From: Acaudatibacter sp035532115
GTDB taxonomy: Bacteria > Pseudomonadota > Alphaproteobacteria > Caulobacterales > Caulobacteraceae
Direction of reading: 5' to 3'
Length of the DNA stretch: 64,000 nt
NCBI GenBank assembly: GCA_035532115.1
Contig: DATKRO010000056.1
Span: 30,812 to 94,811, forward strand
Part shown: positions 28,458 to 34,962 of the stretch, piece after piece
How the letters are laid out: every line of letters starts with the position of its first letter
Position numbering within the stretch: position 1 is the stretch's first letter
The notes under the pieces: model-generated
Database searches by the model: none
The model's input: only the letters and a program-made list of their open reading frames with translations
Told to the model about the DNA's origin: nothing
Made by a program: the position numbers and the translations under genes

Positions 28458-28565
28458 AGCCATTTCAATCACTCAGGGTGTCGGCGGACGTGGCCGCAGG
28501 AGGATGGCGCATCCACCTGTCCCGCAGGGCGTCTGCATCGGCCGCGACCATCGGCGGGTCGTGGG

Positions 28566-28779
28566 ATGGGTGGGAGGCTTCTGTTGCCAGGCGCCTCCCG
28601 AGCCCCGCCTGAACCGGCTAAGGCCCAGGGCTTAAGGTCGAATTCGACCGCACCGCATTACGCGGCGAGGGCGTATTCTTCAGCGAAGTTATCGTTCGCA
28701 GTTATCAAATGGCCCGAAACGGTGAGCCACGCCGGGAAAAAGCAACGCCTTTAGACGTCTGTCGATGCTGATCGGCCCC
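28566..28779 (-). ncRNA. ssrA: tmRNA coding piece (permuted two-piece ssrA)
   Basis: Coding half of the alphaproteobacterial split tmRNA. The mature 5' end begins GGGGCCG at 28779, which pairs with CGGCTCC of the acceptor piece and gives the alanine-identity G3-U pair. A PK1-like pseudoknot follows (CCCG/CGGG). The tag frame then encodes ANDNFAEEYALAA (codons 28699-28661, stop TAA 28660-28658; resume codon GCG). Downstream, CAGGCG/CGCCTG and GGGAGGC/GCCTCCC interleave as an H-type pseudoknot over 28611-28572, marking the 3' end near 28566. The tag differs from the Caulobacter crescentus tag ANDNFAEEFAVAA at two positions. The exact 3' end is an estimate. Confidence 0.95.
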
Positions 28780-28817
28780 GCATGCGCCCCGCCGATAACG
28801 CGAGGAGAAGCAGGAAG

Positions 28818-28903
28818 TGGTGGAGCCGCCGGGAATCGCACCCGGGTCCAGTCCGCTTATTGCGCGCGCGTTTATCTCCATAGTCCGGACGAGAGCCCGA
28901 ACG
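28818..28903 (-). ncRNA. ssrA: tmRNA acceptor piece (permuted two-piece ssrA)
   Basis: Upstream half of the permuted precursor on the minus strand. It ends in CGGCTCCACCA (28828-28818), preceded by a T-arm with stem CCGGG/CCCGG around a GTGCGATT-like loop (28829-28845). The 38-nt spacer 28780-28817 is removed on maturation, leaving acceptor and coding pieces held together by the acceptor stem. The 5' end is inferred from the promoter position and is approximate. Confidence 0.93.
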
Positions 28904-28909
28904 GACGAC

Positions 28910-28938
28910 ATATATGCGCTTGCGGCCGCCGATTGAAG
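28910..28938 (-). promoter_or_regulatory. Candidate ssrA promoter
   Basis: On the minus strand CTTCAA (28938-28933) and ATATAT (28915-28910) are spaced by exactly 17 bp and would start transcription near 28903, just ahead of the acceptor piece. The -35 box is a partial match. Confidence 0.45.
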
Positions 28939-29061
28939 CCGGCACGTGCAGACGCGGGTTCGAAGCAGGCGCCGGACAAATCCACCTGCCGGGCGTACCG
29001 TGCCGCCAGGACGGACCTGCCGACGCGGGTCGCCGCGACGAAAGCCTGAGGAGGAGCGGCC

Positions 29062-29919
29062 ATGGACGATGCTGCGGCGCTGGCGCGCACGACGCGGTTC
29101 GATCCCGCTCCGCACGTGGAACGGATGCGGCGCCACGGCTGGACCGTGATCGAGAACTTCCTCGACGAGCAGGACCTCGCCGACTTCCGCGCCGGCGTCG
29201 CGCCGCTGCTCGGCCGCTGGCGGGGCCGCAACGCCTTCGAGGGCCGCACGACCGAGCGGGTCTATACCCTGGTCGGCCGCGGCCGGGTGTTCGAGTCCAT
29301 CGCCTGCGATCCGCGGCTGATGGCGGTAATCGGCGCGTTCCTGCGGCCCAATTTCCTGCTCTCGGCCAGCCATGCCATCTCGATCTTCCCTGGCGAGGTC
29401 GCCCAGGCGCTGCACACGGACGATGCCTTCTATCTCGTGCCCCGGCCGCGGCCGGCGCTCGCGGTCAGCGTCATCGGCGCCATCGATGCGTTCACCGTCG
29501 AGAACGGCGCCACGGTCGCGGTCCCGGGCAGTCACCTCTGGAGCGCGGCCGACCTGGAGGCGTTCCGCCTGCGCCGCGCCGGCGCGAGCGGGCCGCCGCC
29601 CGAAGCGGTGGCGCTGGAGATGCCGGCCGGCGCCATCGCGGTGTTCCCAGGCACGCTCGTGCACGGCGCGGGGTCCAACCGCAGCGCCGCGCCGCGCCTT
29701 GCCTTCACCAGCCAGTATTGCGAGCCCTGGCTGCGCACCCAGGAGAACTTCCACCTCGCCGTTCCCAGGGAGCGGGTGCGGGCCATGGCGCCGCAGCTGC
29801 AGAGCCTGCTCGGCTATTCGATTGCGCCGCCGTTCCTGGGCATGGTCACCGCCTCGCACCCGCTGAAGACGCTCGATCCGGACTGGACGGCGCCGATCAC
29901 GCGCGGGGCGGCGCAGTAG
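29062..29919 (+). CDS. Phytanoyl-CoA dioxygenase (PhyH) family protein
   Basis: A 285-residue Fe(II)/2-oxoglutarate oxygenase. The double-stranded beta-helix motifs are His118-x-Asp120 in ALHTDDAF, distal His201 in TLVHGAGSNRS, and Arg207 for 2-oxoglutarate. N-terminal GWTVIENFLDEQDLADFR is typical of PhyH proteins. The substrate is unknown; relatives hydroxylate acyl-CoAs, ectoine, halogenated or secondary metabolites. GAGGAG precedes ATG 29062. It stands alone, with ssrA upstream on the other strand and ilvH convergent. Confidence 0.87.
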   Translation: MDDAAALARTTRFDPAPHVERMRRHGWTVIENFLDEQDLADFRAGVAPLLGRWRGRNAFEGRTTERVYTLVGRGRVFESIACDPRLMAVIGAFLRPNFLLSASHAISIFPGEVAQALHTDDAFYLVPRPRPALAVSVIGAIDAFTVENGATVAVPGSHLWSAADLEAFRLRRAGASGPPPEAVALEMPAGAIAVFPGTLVHGAGSNRSAAPRLAFTSQYCEPWLRTQENFHLAVPRERVRAMAPQLQSLLGYSIAPPFLGMVTASHPLKTLDPDWTAPITRGAAQ

Positions 29920-29930
29920 GCGCCGGCGCC

Positions 29931-30479
29931 CTACAGCGTCTCCACGCCGCGCTCGATGGAGAGCACGCCGGTGCGCGAGACCTCGACCAGACCTAGGGGG
30001 CGGGTCAGGTCGATGAAGCCGTCGATCTTGGCGGGCGCGCCGGTGATCTCGAAGATGAAGCTCTGGGTGGTGGTGTCGATCACCCGGGCGCGGAAGATCT
30101 CGGCGATGCGCAGCGCCTCGACCCGTTCCGCGCCGGTCCCGCGCACCTTCACCAGCGCTAGTTCGCGCTCGACGCCGTTGGGGTCGCGGCTCACGTTCTG
30201 GACGTGCCGCGTGGAGACCATCTTCTGGAGCTGCGCCTCGATCTGGGCGAGCACCTGCGCAGTGCCGCGGGTGACGATGGTGACGCGGCTGGTGTGGGCG
30301 TTGCGATCGGTTTCGGCGACGGCGAGGCTCTCGATATTGTAGCCGCGCGCGGCGAAGAGGCCGACGACGCGGTGCAGCACGCCCGGTTCGTTGTCCACCA
30401 GGATGGCGAACGTCGCCACCTGCTCGGCTTCGTGGGCATGGCCCATGTCGTAGGCCGAGGCGGGAGGTTCGACGCTCAT
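29931..30479 (-). CDS. ilvH: Acetolactate synthase small (regulatory) subunit
   Basis: A 182-residue regulatory subunit of AHAS that confers valine feedback. The N-terminal ACT domain is ATFAILVDNEPGVLHRVVGLFAARGYNIESLAV, and the C-terminal half has AEIFRARVIDTTTQSFIFEITGAPAKIDGFI. It is normally directly downstream of ilvB; here the brnT-brnA pair intervenes and its ATG comes only 10 bp after the brnA stop. It is therefore probably co-transcribed with the toxin-antitoxin module. Confidence 0.96.
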   Translation of the reverse strand: MSVEPPASAYDMGHAHEAEQVATFAILVDNEPGVLHRVVGLFAARGYNIESLAVAETDRNAHTSRVTIVTRGTAQVLAQIEAQLQKMVSTRHVQNVSRDPNGVERELALVKVRGTGAERVEALRIAEIFRARVIDTTTQSFIFEITGAPAKIDGFIDLTRPLGLVEVSRTGVLSIERGVETL

Positions 30480-30489
30480 CGAAGATGGC

Positions 30490-30774
30490 TTACGCGCGCC
30501 GCCGGGCGTTGGCTACGTGCTGGCGCAGGACGCGATTGATCTCGCGCTGGTAAGGCCCGCCGCCCGCGTGTTCCTTGAACCAGCCGACGATGTCGGCGTC
30601 GAGACGGATGGTGATGGGCTGCTTGATCGGACGATTCAGTCCCGGCCGGAACGCGCGCGCCCACTGCTCGTCGGTGATTTCAGGAATATCGCTGGTGTCG
30701 ATGTCCTTATCGGACGTCGCTTCGAGTTTGACGAGTTGCTTGAGTTCTTCGGGCGTGAATGGTCTATCGCTCAT
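30490..30774 (-). CDS. brnA: BrnA-type antitoxin
   Basis: A 94-residue antitoxin. The C-terminal half carries the BrnA ribbon-helix-helix type DNA-binding region (PIKQPITIRLDADIVGWFKEH, YQREINRVLRQHV). The N-terminal part is acidic (TSDKDIDTSDIPEITDEQWARA) and would bind the toxin. The start is ATG 30774, overlapping the end of brnT by 11 bp. BrnA both neutralises BrnT and represses the module, presumably through the palindrome at 31044-31067. It ends 10 bp before ilvH. Confidence 0.92.
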   Translation of the reverse strand: MSDRPFTPEELKQLVKLEATSDKDIDTSDIPEITDEQWARAFRPGLNRPIKQPITIRLDADIVGWFKEHAGGGPYQREINRVLRQHVANARRRA

Positions 30775-31042
30775 GTTGGCGCCTCTCTTGCGACGTGGCC
30801 TTTCGGGCGCTGATGATGCGCACCCGCTGGTCATCTTCGAGGTCGGGGAATGCATGGACCACGACGATGATCGTCGTCGTGCCCACAACCCCGACGGCAA
30901 GCCATCTCTCCTCGCCGTCTACAACCCTGCCGAACGTGACCTCGTATAGCGGGTCGTCCCATACGCGCTTGGCCAGTTCGAAGGATATGCCGTGCTTCGC
31001 CAGATTCGACAGCGCCTTGGCGTCATCCCAATCGAACCTCAT
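30764..31042 (-). CDS. brnT: BrnT-type ribonuclease toxin
   Basis: A 92-residue toxin of the BrnT family. It begins MRFDWDDAKALSNLAKHGISFELAKRVWDDP (family signature FxWDxxKxxxNxxKHGxxFe), continues with ERWLAVGVV, and ends with RIISARKATSQERRQHE, where the Arg and Glu residues of the RNase site lie. ATG 31042 was preferred over ATG 31054, because the latter lies inside the perfect 24-bp palindrome and adds four non-family residues (MYVQ). The 31042 start would be nearly leaderless. It sits between ilvB and brnA. Confidence 0.92.
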   Translation of the reverse strand: MRFDWDDAKALSNLAKHGISFELAKRVWDDPLYEVTFGRVVDGEERWLAVGVVGTTTIIVVVHAFPDLEDDQRVRIISARKATSQERRQHER

Positions 31043-31043
31043 C

Positions 31044-31067
31044 TGTACGTACATATATGTACGTACA
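31044..31067. promoter_or_regulatory. 24-bp perfect palindrome, candidate brnTA operator/promoter
   Basis: TGTACGTACATA (31044-31055) is followed immediately by its exact reverse complement (31056-31067). It abuts the brnT start and contains a TATAT core that could be the -10 box on the minus strand. This placement fits autorepression by BrnA. It lies 21 bp after the ilvB stop. Confidence 0.75.
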
Positions 31068-31088
31068 TTGCGCGGCCGTCAAGCGCGT

Positions 31089-32891
31089 TCACACCAGCTT
31101 CCTGCCCGCTGCGTCGATCACCGCGCCGAGGTCGCCGGCGTCGTCGCCCAGGATCATCTCATTGTGGGCCTTGCCCGAGGGGATCATCGGCAGGCAGTTC
31201 TCGGTCCGCTCGACCCGGCAGTCGAAGATCACCGGCCGGGGCGTATCGATCATCAGCTCGATCAGATCGTCGAGTTCGTCCGGACGCTCGGCTCGCAGGC
31301 CCACGGCGCCGAAGGCCTCGGCCAGCTTGACGAAGTCCGGCAGGCTCGCCGAATAGGAGTGGCTGTAGCGCTGGCCGTGCAGCAGCTCCTGCCACTGGCG
31401 CACCATGCCCATCCATTCATTGTTGAGGATGAAGATCTTGATCGGCAGGTCGTACTGGATCGCCGTCGACATCTCCTGCATGGTCATCTGCACCGAGGCG
31501 TCGCCGGCGATGTCGATCACCAGGCTGTTCGGGTGCGCCACCTGCACGCCCACCGCCGCCGGCAGGCCATAGCCCATGGTGCCGAGGCCGCCGGAGGTCA
31601 TCCAGCGGTTCGGCGCGTCGAAGTGGAAGAACTGCGCCGCCCACATCTGGTGCTGGCCGACCTCGGTGGTGATGTAGACGTCGCGCCCGCGCGTCAGCGC
31701 ATAGAGCCGCTCGATGGCGTACTGCGGCTTGATCAGGGTCTGCGAGGCTCGATAGGCGAAGCCGCGGCGCGCCCGCCAGCCCTCGATCTGCGCCCACCAG
31801 CCCTTCAGGGCGGTTGCGTCGGCGGCGAAGCGGCCGCGCTTCCAGGCGCCAATCAGCTGGCCGAGCACCTGGCCGGCGTCGCCGACGATGCCGACGTCGG
31901 CGCGCACCACCTTGCCAATGGAGGAAGGGTCGATGTCGACGTGGATCTTCTTCGAGCCCGGCGAGAAGGCGTCCAGCCGGCCGGTGACGCGGTCGTCGAA
32001 GCGTGCGCCGATGGCCACCATCACGTCGCAGTCGTGCATGGCGTGGTTGGCCTCGTAGGCGCCGTGCATGCCGACCATGCCGAGCCAGGCCGGAGCGCTG
32101 GCGGGAAAGGCGCCCAGGCCCATCAGGGTCGAGGTCACCGGCGCCCCGGTCAGCCTCGCCAGCTCGCGCAGCGCCTGGCTCGCGCCCGGGCCGGCGTTGA
32201 CGACGCCGCCTCCGACATAGAGGATCGGCCGGCGCGCCGCGGCGATCAGGGCCGCGGCCTCGGCAATCTTGCCGGCGTCGCCCTCGACGCGCGGATGGTA
32301 CTCATGGCTGGTGCGCGCCTCGCGGGGGCCGACGTAGGGGGCGCTGGCGAACTGCACGTCCTTGGGGATGTCCACGACCACGGGCCCTGGGCGGCCGGTG
32401 GCGGCGATCCGGAACGCCTCGTGCAGCACGTGCGGCAGGTCGGCCGCGTTCTTCACCAGATAGTTGTGCTTGGTGCAGGCGCGGGTGATGCCCACCGTGT
32501 CGGCTTCCTGGAAGGCGTCGGTGCCGATGAGGTGCGTGGGCACCTGGCCGGTGATCACCACCAGGGGGATCGAATCCATCAGGGCGTCGGTGATGCCGGT
32601 GACCGAGTTGGTGGCCCCCGGTCCGGACGTGACGAGGACGACCCCCACCTTGCCGGTGGAGCGGGCGTAGCCCTCGGCCGCGTGGGTCGCCCCCTGCTCG
32701 TGACGCACCAGGATGTGGTTCAGGCGCGGCTCGTGGAAGAGCGCGTCGTAGATCGGCAGCACCGCCCCGCCCGGATAGCCGAAGAGGTCGGTCACCCCCT
32801 GGTCCACCAGCGCGCGCACGACGATCTCGGCGCCGGTCATGATCTCGGCGGCTGTCTGGGTCTCGGCTTGGATGTCTGGATGGGCGGTCAT
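31089..32891 (-). CDS. ilvB: Acetolactate synthase large (catalytic) subunit
   Basis: TPP- and FAD-dependent condensation of pyruvate with pyruvate or 2-ketobutyrate, first common step of branched-chain amino acid synthesis. The 600-residue protein has FGYPGGAVLPIYDAL, the catalytic Glu65 in RHEQGATHAAEGYA, TSGPGATN, FDDRVTG for FAD, TSGGLGTMGYGLPAAVG, and the GDASVQM...NNEWMGMV TPP-Mg motif. ATG 32891 is the family start. It is preceded by a leader peptide and an attenuator (32932-33037). Its usual partner ilvH is displaced downstream by brnTA. Confidence 0.97.
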   Translation of the reverse strand: MTAHPDIQAETQTAAEIMTGAEIVVRALVDQGVTDLFGYPGGAVLPIYDALFHEPRLNHILVRHEQGATHAAEGYARSTGKVGVVLVTSGPGATNSVTGITDALMDSIPLVVITGQVPTHLIGTDAFQEADTVGITRACTKHNYLVKNAADLPHVLHEAFRIAATGRPGPVVVDIPKDVQFASAPYVGPREARTSHEYHPRVEGDAGKIAEAAALIAAARRPILYVGGGVVNAGPGASQALRELARLTGAPVTSTLMGLGAFPASAPAWLGMVGMHGAYEANHAMHDCDVMVAIGARFDDRVTGRLDAFSPGSKKIHVDIDPSSIGKVVRADVGIVGDAGQVLGQLIGAWKRGRFAADATALKGWWAQIEGWRARRGFAYRASQTLIKPQYAIERLYALTRGRDVYITTEVGQHQMWAAQFFHFDAPNRWMTSGGLGTMGYGLPAAVGVQVAHPNSLVIDIAGDASVQMTMQEMSTAIQYDLPIKIFILNNEWMGMVRQWQELLHGQRYSHSYSASLPDFVKLAEAFGAVGLRAERPDELDDLIELMIDTPRPVIFDCRVERTENCLPMIPSGKAHNEMILGDDAGDLGAVIDAAGRKLV

Positions 32892-32931
32892 GGGACTCAA
32901 GGTGGGCTGATCGGGTGTCGGGGCAAGAAAA

Positions 32932-32951
32932 AAGGCCCGTCGAGGGGCCTT
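32932..32951 (-). terminator. Attenuator terminator upstream of ilvB
   Basis: On the minus strand AAGGCCC (32951-32945), a 6-nt loop and GGGCCTT (32938-32932) form a perfect 7-bp stem followed directly by a U-run (TTTTTTCTT across the stem base). It lies 33 nt after the leader-peptide stop and 40 nt before the ilvB ATG, so it would terminate transcription before ilvB. Confidence 0.85.
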
Positions 32952-32983
32952 CAGCGCGTGCGACCGAGATCGGATCAGGGGCG

Positions 32984-33037
32984 TCAGCCGCCTGCCGATA
33001 CCGATCGCCTGATAAGTACGAGCCGCGCCATGCGCAT
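32984..33037 (-). CDS. ilv operon leader peptide (MRMARLVLIRRSVSAGG)
   Basis: A 17-codon frame read on the minus strand with Leu-Val-Leu-Ile at positions 6-9 and another Val at 13, ending TGA 33 nt before the attenuator hairpin. GGAG lies 8 nt before the first ATG (33037); a second in-frame ATG at 33031 is possible. Consecutive regulatory codons for the end products of the pathway are the hallmark of ribosome-mediated attenuation. Stalling at LVLI would favour an antiterminator and allow ilvB expression. Attenuation of ilv genes by a leader peptide is established in Caulobacter; the pairing details here are inferred. Confidence 0.82.
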   Translation of the reverse strand: MRMARLVLIRRSVSAGG

Positions 33038-33040
33038 CGC

Positions 33041-33307
33041 TCTTGCTCCAACGCCGTCTGCGAGCGTGATGCCATCGTGGCGACCGAGCGTCAAGGATGG
33101 GTTGAGCGGCGCGACCCATTCAGGATCGGCATTGTTCTCGTCGATGACGGTCGACACGCGGTCGATCGTAGGGTCGCGCGGCTCGGTCGTCCAAATGAAG
33201 ATGAGTTCGTCGCGCGCTGCGACGTACCAAGCTCCTTCCCGCGCCTTCCACGGTCGGAGGACGAAATCACCAGCATCGAGCGGCGCTTTAGGCAGGGCAA
33301 TGGCCAT
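33041..33307 (-). pseudogene. Probable remnant of a GNAT acetyltransferase (N-terminal part)
   Basis: A frame starting at 33307 reads like the first half of a GNAT acetyltransferase (GDFVLRPWKAREGAWYVAARDELIFIWTTEP) but then loses family resemblance and runs in frame into the ilv leader peptide, stopping at 32984. No acetyl-CoA-binding motif (RGxG/A) is present. It is best read as a 3'-truncated remnant whose tail now holds the ilv promoter and leader. A chance frame is the alternative. A second, intact GNAT gene lies just upstream on the same strand. Confidence 0.4.
33066..33094 (-). promoter_or_regulatory. Candidate promoter of the ilv leader
   Basis: TTGACG (33094-33089, minus strand) followed about 17 bp later by GGCATCAC (33073-33066) resembles the Caulobacter housekeeping promoter (TTGACGS / GCTANAWC) in its -35 half; the -10 is weak. 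It would place the start about 30 nt before the leader peptide. Confidence 0.35.
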
Positions 33308-33406
33308 TCTGGCGGACTCTTCTGAGGACTTCGGGCACGAGGCAATAAAAACGGCAGTATTACGTCCTGTATCGAACGCCGATCAAGCAACAGCTCGGTC
33401 GCGATC

Positions 33407-33907
33407 TCAGCCAAGCCAAAGCTCGTAGATCAGTTCATCCTCTTGGCCGCCATCTGGCCAGAGGCGGCGCTTGCGATCGATCAATGCAAAGCCGTGCCGT
33501 TGAATGGCGCGCATCGAAGCTTCGTTCGAAGCCCGATGACCCACGCGGACACGCCTGAATTTGGGTCGCGACCGTATCCAGGCGAGGCGGGCTTCGTAGA
33601 GCTTTGCCGATAGCCCTCGGCCGCGATAGGCGGGCAGGATGAACGACATGGCCAAGCCGGCCGTCGAGCCGTTCGGATCATCCTGGTCGGTATACACCGA
33701 CGTGATTCCGATCACCTCCGTTCCTTCGAACAACCCGAAGACTGCGCCGTCGATGCCTGCCAGGAGAGCCGCCCACCGCTCTTGGGTGTGCGCTGCCTCG
33801 CGCTCGAACGTGCCAAGGAAGACCCCGGGGGAGGCGCGCAGGGCGGCGAGCCGGAACTCGCGAAACAGGAGCCACTCCGAAGGCCGCAAGGCGCGAATGG
33901 AGATCAT
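33407..33907 (-). CDS. GNAT family N-acetyltransferase
   Basis: A 166-residue acetyltransferase. N-terminal IRALRPSEWLLFREFRLAAL, the central beta strand AVFGLFEGTEVIGITSVYTD, and motif A AMSFILPAYRGRGLSAKLYEARLAWI (acetyl-CoA loop) are followed by VRVGHRASNEASMRAIQRHGF (motif B). Relatives acetylate small molecules, antibiotics or protein N-termini; the substrate is not predictable. It lies 86 bp downstream of miaA on the same strand. Confidence 0.87.
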   Translation of the reverse strand: MISIRALRPSEWLLFREFRLAALRASPGVFLGTFEREAAHTQERWAALLAGIDGAVFGLFEGTEVIGITSVYTDQDDPNGSTAGLAMSFILPAYRGRGLSAKLYEARLAWIRSRPKFRRVRVGHRASNEASMRAIQRHGFALIDRKRRLWPDGGQEDELIYELWLG

Positions 33908-33993
33908 TCGGTCTGGAGGGATACCTTCGCCGAATGCCGGCGGAAAGCAGTCAAACCTGATTGCGCCAAGCGGCGACGGCGTCCTTCGGTCCG

Positions 33994-34962
33994 TCAGGCG
34001 TCGCCGGCCGTGTGTGCGCCGTCGCCCGTCCCCTCCCGCAGCGCCTCAAGCTCGCGCCATTGCGCCTGCGGTTCGGCGGCGGTGAGGTGCGGCCAGTCTG
34101 GGGTCTGGTGACGGAACCAGGTGAGCTGGCGCTTGGCGTAGCGGCGGGTCTGGCGCTGGGCGCGCTCGAGCGCTTGGGCATGGCTGAGACGGCCTTCGAG
34201 GAGTTCGATGATCTCGCGCACGCCCACCGCCTTCATGACGGGCAGGGCCGGATCGAGGCCGCGGCAGGCGAGGGTGCGGACCTCCTCGATGGCGCCGGCG
34301 CCGAACATCCGCGCCAGGCGCGCGTCGCCGGCGCGGTAGAGCGTCTCGCGCGGCGGCGCCAGTACGACACCGCGCCAGTCGGCGGCGGCGAGACTGGGGG
34401 TGGTGTCGCGCCGCCAGGCGCTCAGCGAACGGCCGGTATGTTCGACGACGGCGAGCGCGCGCAGCAGGCGCGCCAGGTCGCCGCGCTGGATGCGCGCCTC
34501 GGCTTCGGGATCGAGGCGCGCCAGCCGCGGACGCAGCGCCAGCTCGCCGGCGGCGCCGGCCTCGTCCTGCAGGCGCCGCGTCACCTCGCGCGGGATTGAT
34601 GGAATCTCGGCAAGCCCACGCGTCAGGGCGCGGAAGTAGAGCCCCGTGCCGCCCACGACGATCGCCGGCCGGCGCCAAAGCGCGATATCGTCCAGGGCCG
34701 CGCGCGCGGCATCCAGCCAGCGGCCCACCGACCAGCGCTCGGCGGCGTCGGCGACGCCGAAGAGGTGGTGCGGCGCAATGAGCATCTCGTCGCGCGGCGG
34801 GCGCGCGGTCAGCACCGCCAGATCGGCGTAGAGCTGCATGGAATCGGCATTGACGATATCGCCGCCGATGGCCCGGGCGAGCCGCAGCGCCAGGGCGGAT
34901 TTGCCGCTTGCGGTGGGCCCGGCGATCAGCCAGATGCGGGGGCTTGCGTCCGAAGGGGCCAT
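33994..34962 (-). CDS. miaA: tRNA dimethylallyltransferase
   Basis: Adds the dimethylallyl group to A37 of tRNAs reading UNN codons. The 322-residue protein has the P-loop GPTASGKS (residues 15-22), DIVNADSMQLYADLAVLTARP, PHHLFGVADAAERWSVGRW, VVGGTGLYFRALTRGLA and the C-terminal RQTRRYAKRQLTWFR. ATG 34962 directly abuts the divergent serB start, so each gene's promoter must lie inside the other's coding sequence. The frame continuing past 34962 is antisense to serB and is not coding. Confidence 0.96.
   Translation of the reverse strand: MAPSDASPRIWLIAGPTASGKSALALRLARAIGGDIVNADSMQLYADLAVLTARPPRDEMLIAPHHLFGVADAAERWSVGRWLDAARAALDDIALWRRPAIVVGGTGLYFRALTRGLAEIPSIPREVTRRLQDEAGAAGELALRPRLARLDPEAEARIQRGDLARLLRALAVVEHTGRSLSAWRRDTTPSLAAADWRGVVLAPPRETLYRAGDARLARMFGAGAIEEVRTLACRGLDPALPVMKAVGVREIIELLEGRLSHAQALERAQRQTRRYAKRQLTWFRHQTPDWPHLTAAEPQAQWRELEALREGTGDGAHTAGDA

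Noticed and set aside
31043..31054. ATG 31054 as the brnT start
   Set aside because: It lies within the perfect palindrome and adds MYVQ ahead of the conserved MRFDWD family N-terminus, so ATG 31042 is preferred.
30759..33428. 889-codon open frame on the plus strand across ilvB and brnTA
   Set aside because: It is antisense to ilvB, has composition typical of a GC-rich shadow frame (His/Gln/Arg/Gly-rich), no ribosome site and no recognisable domain.
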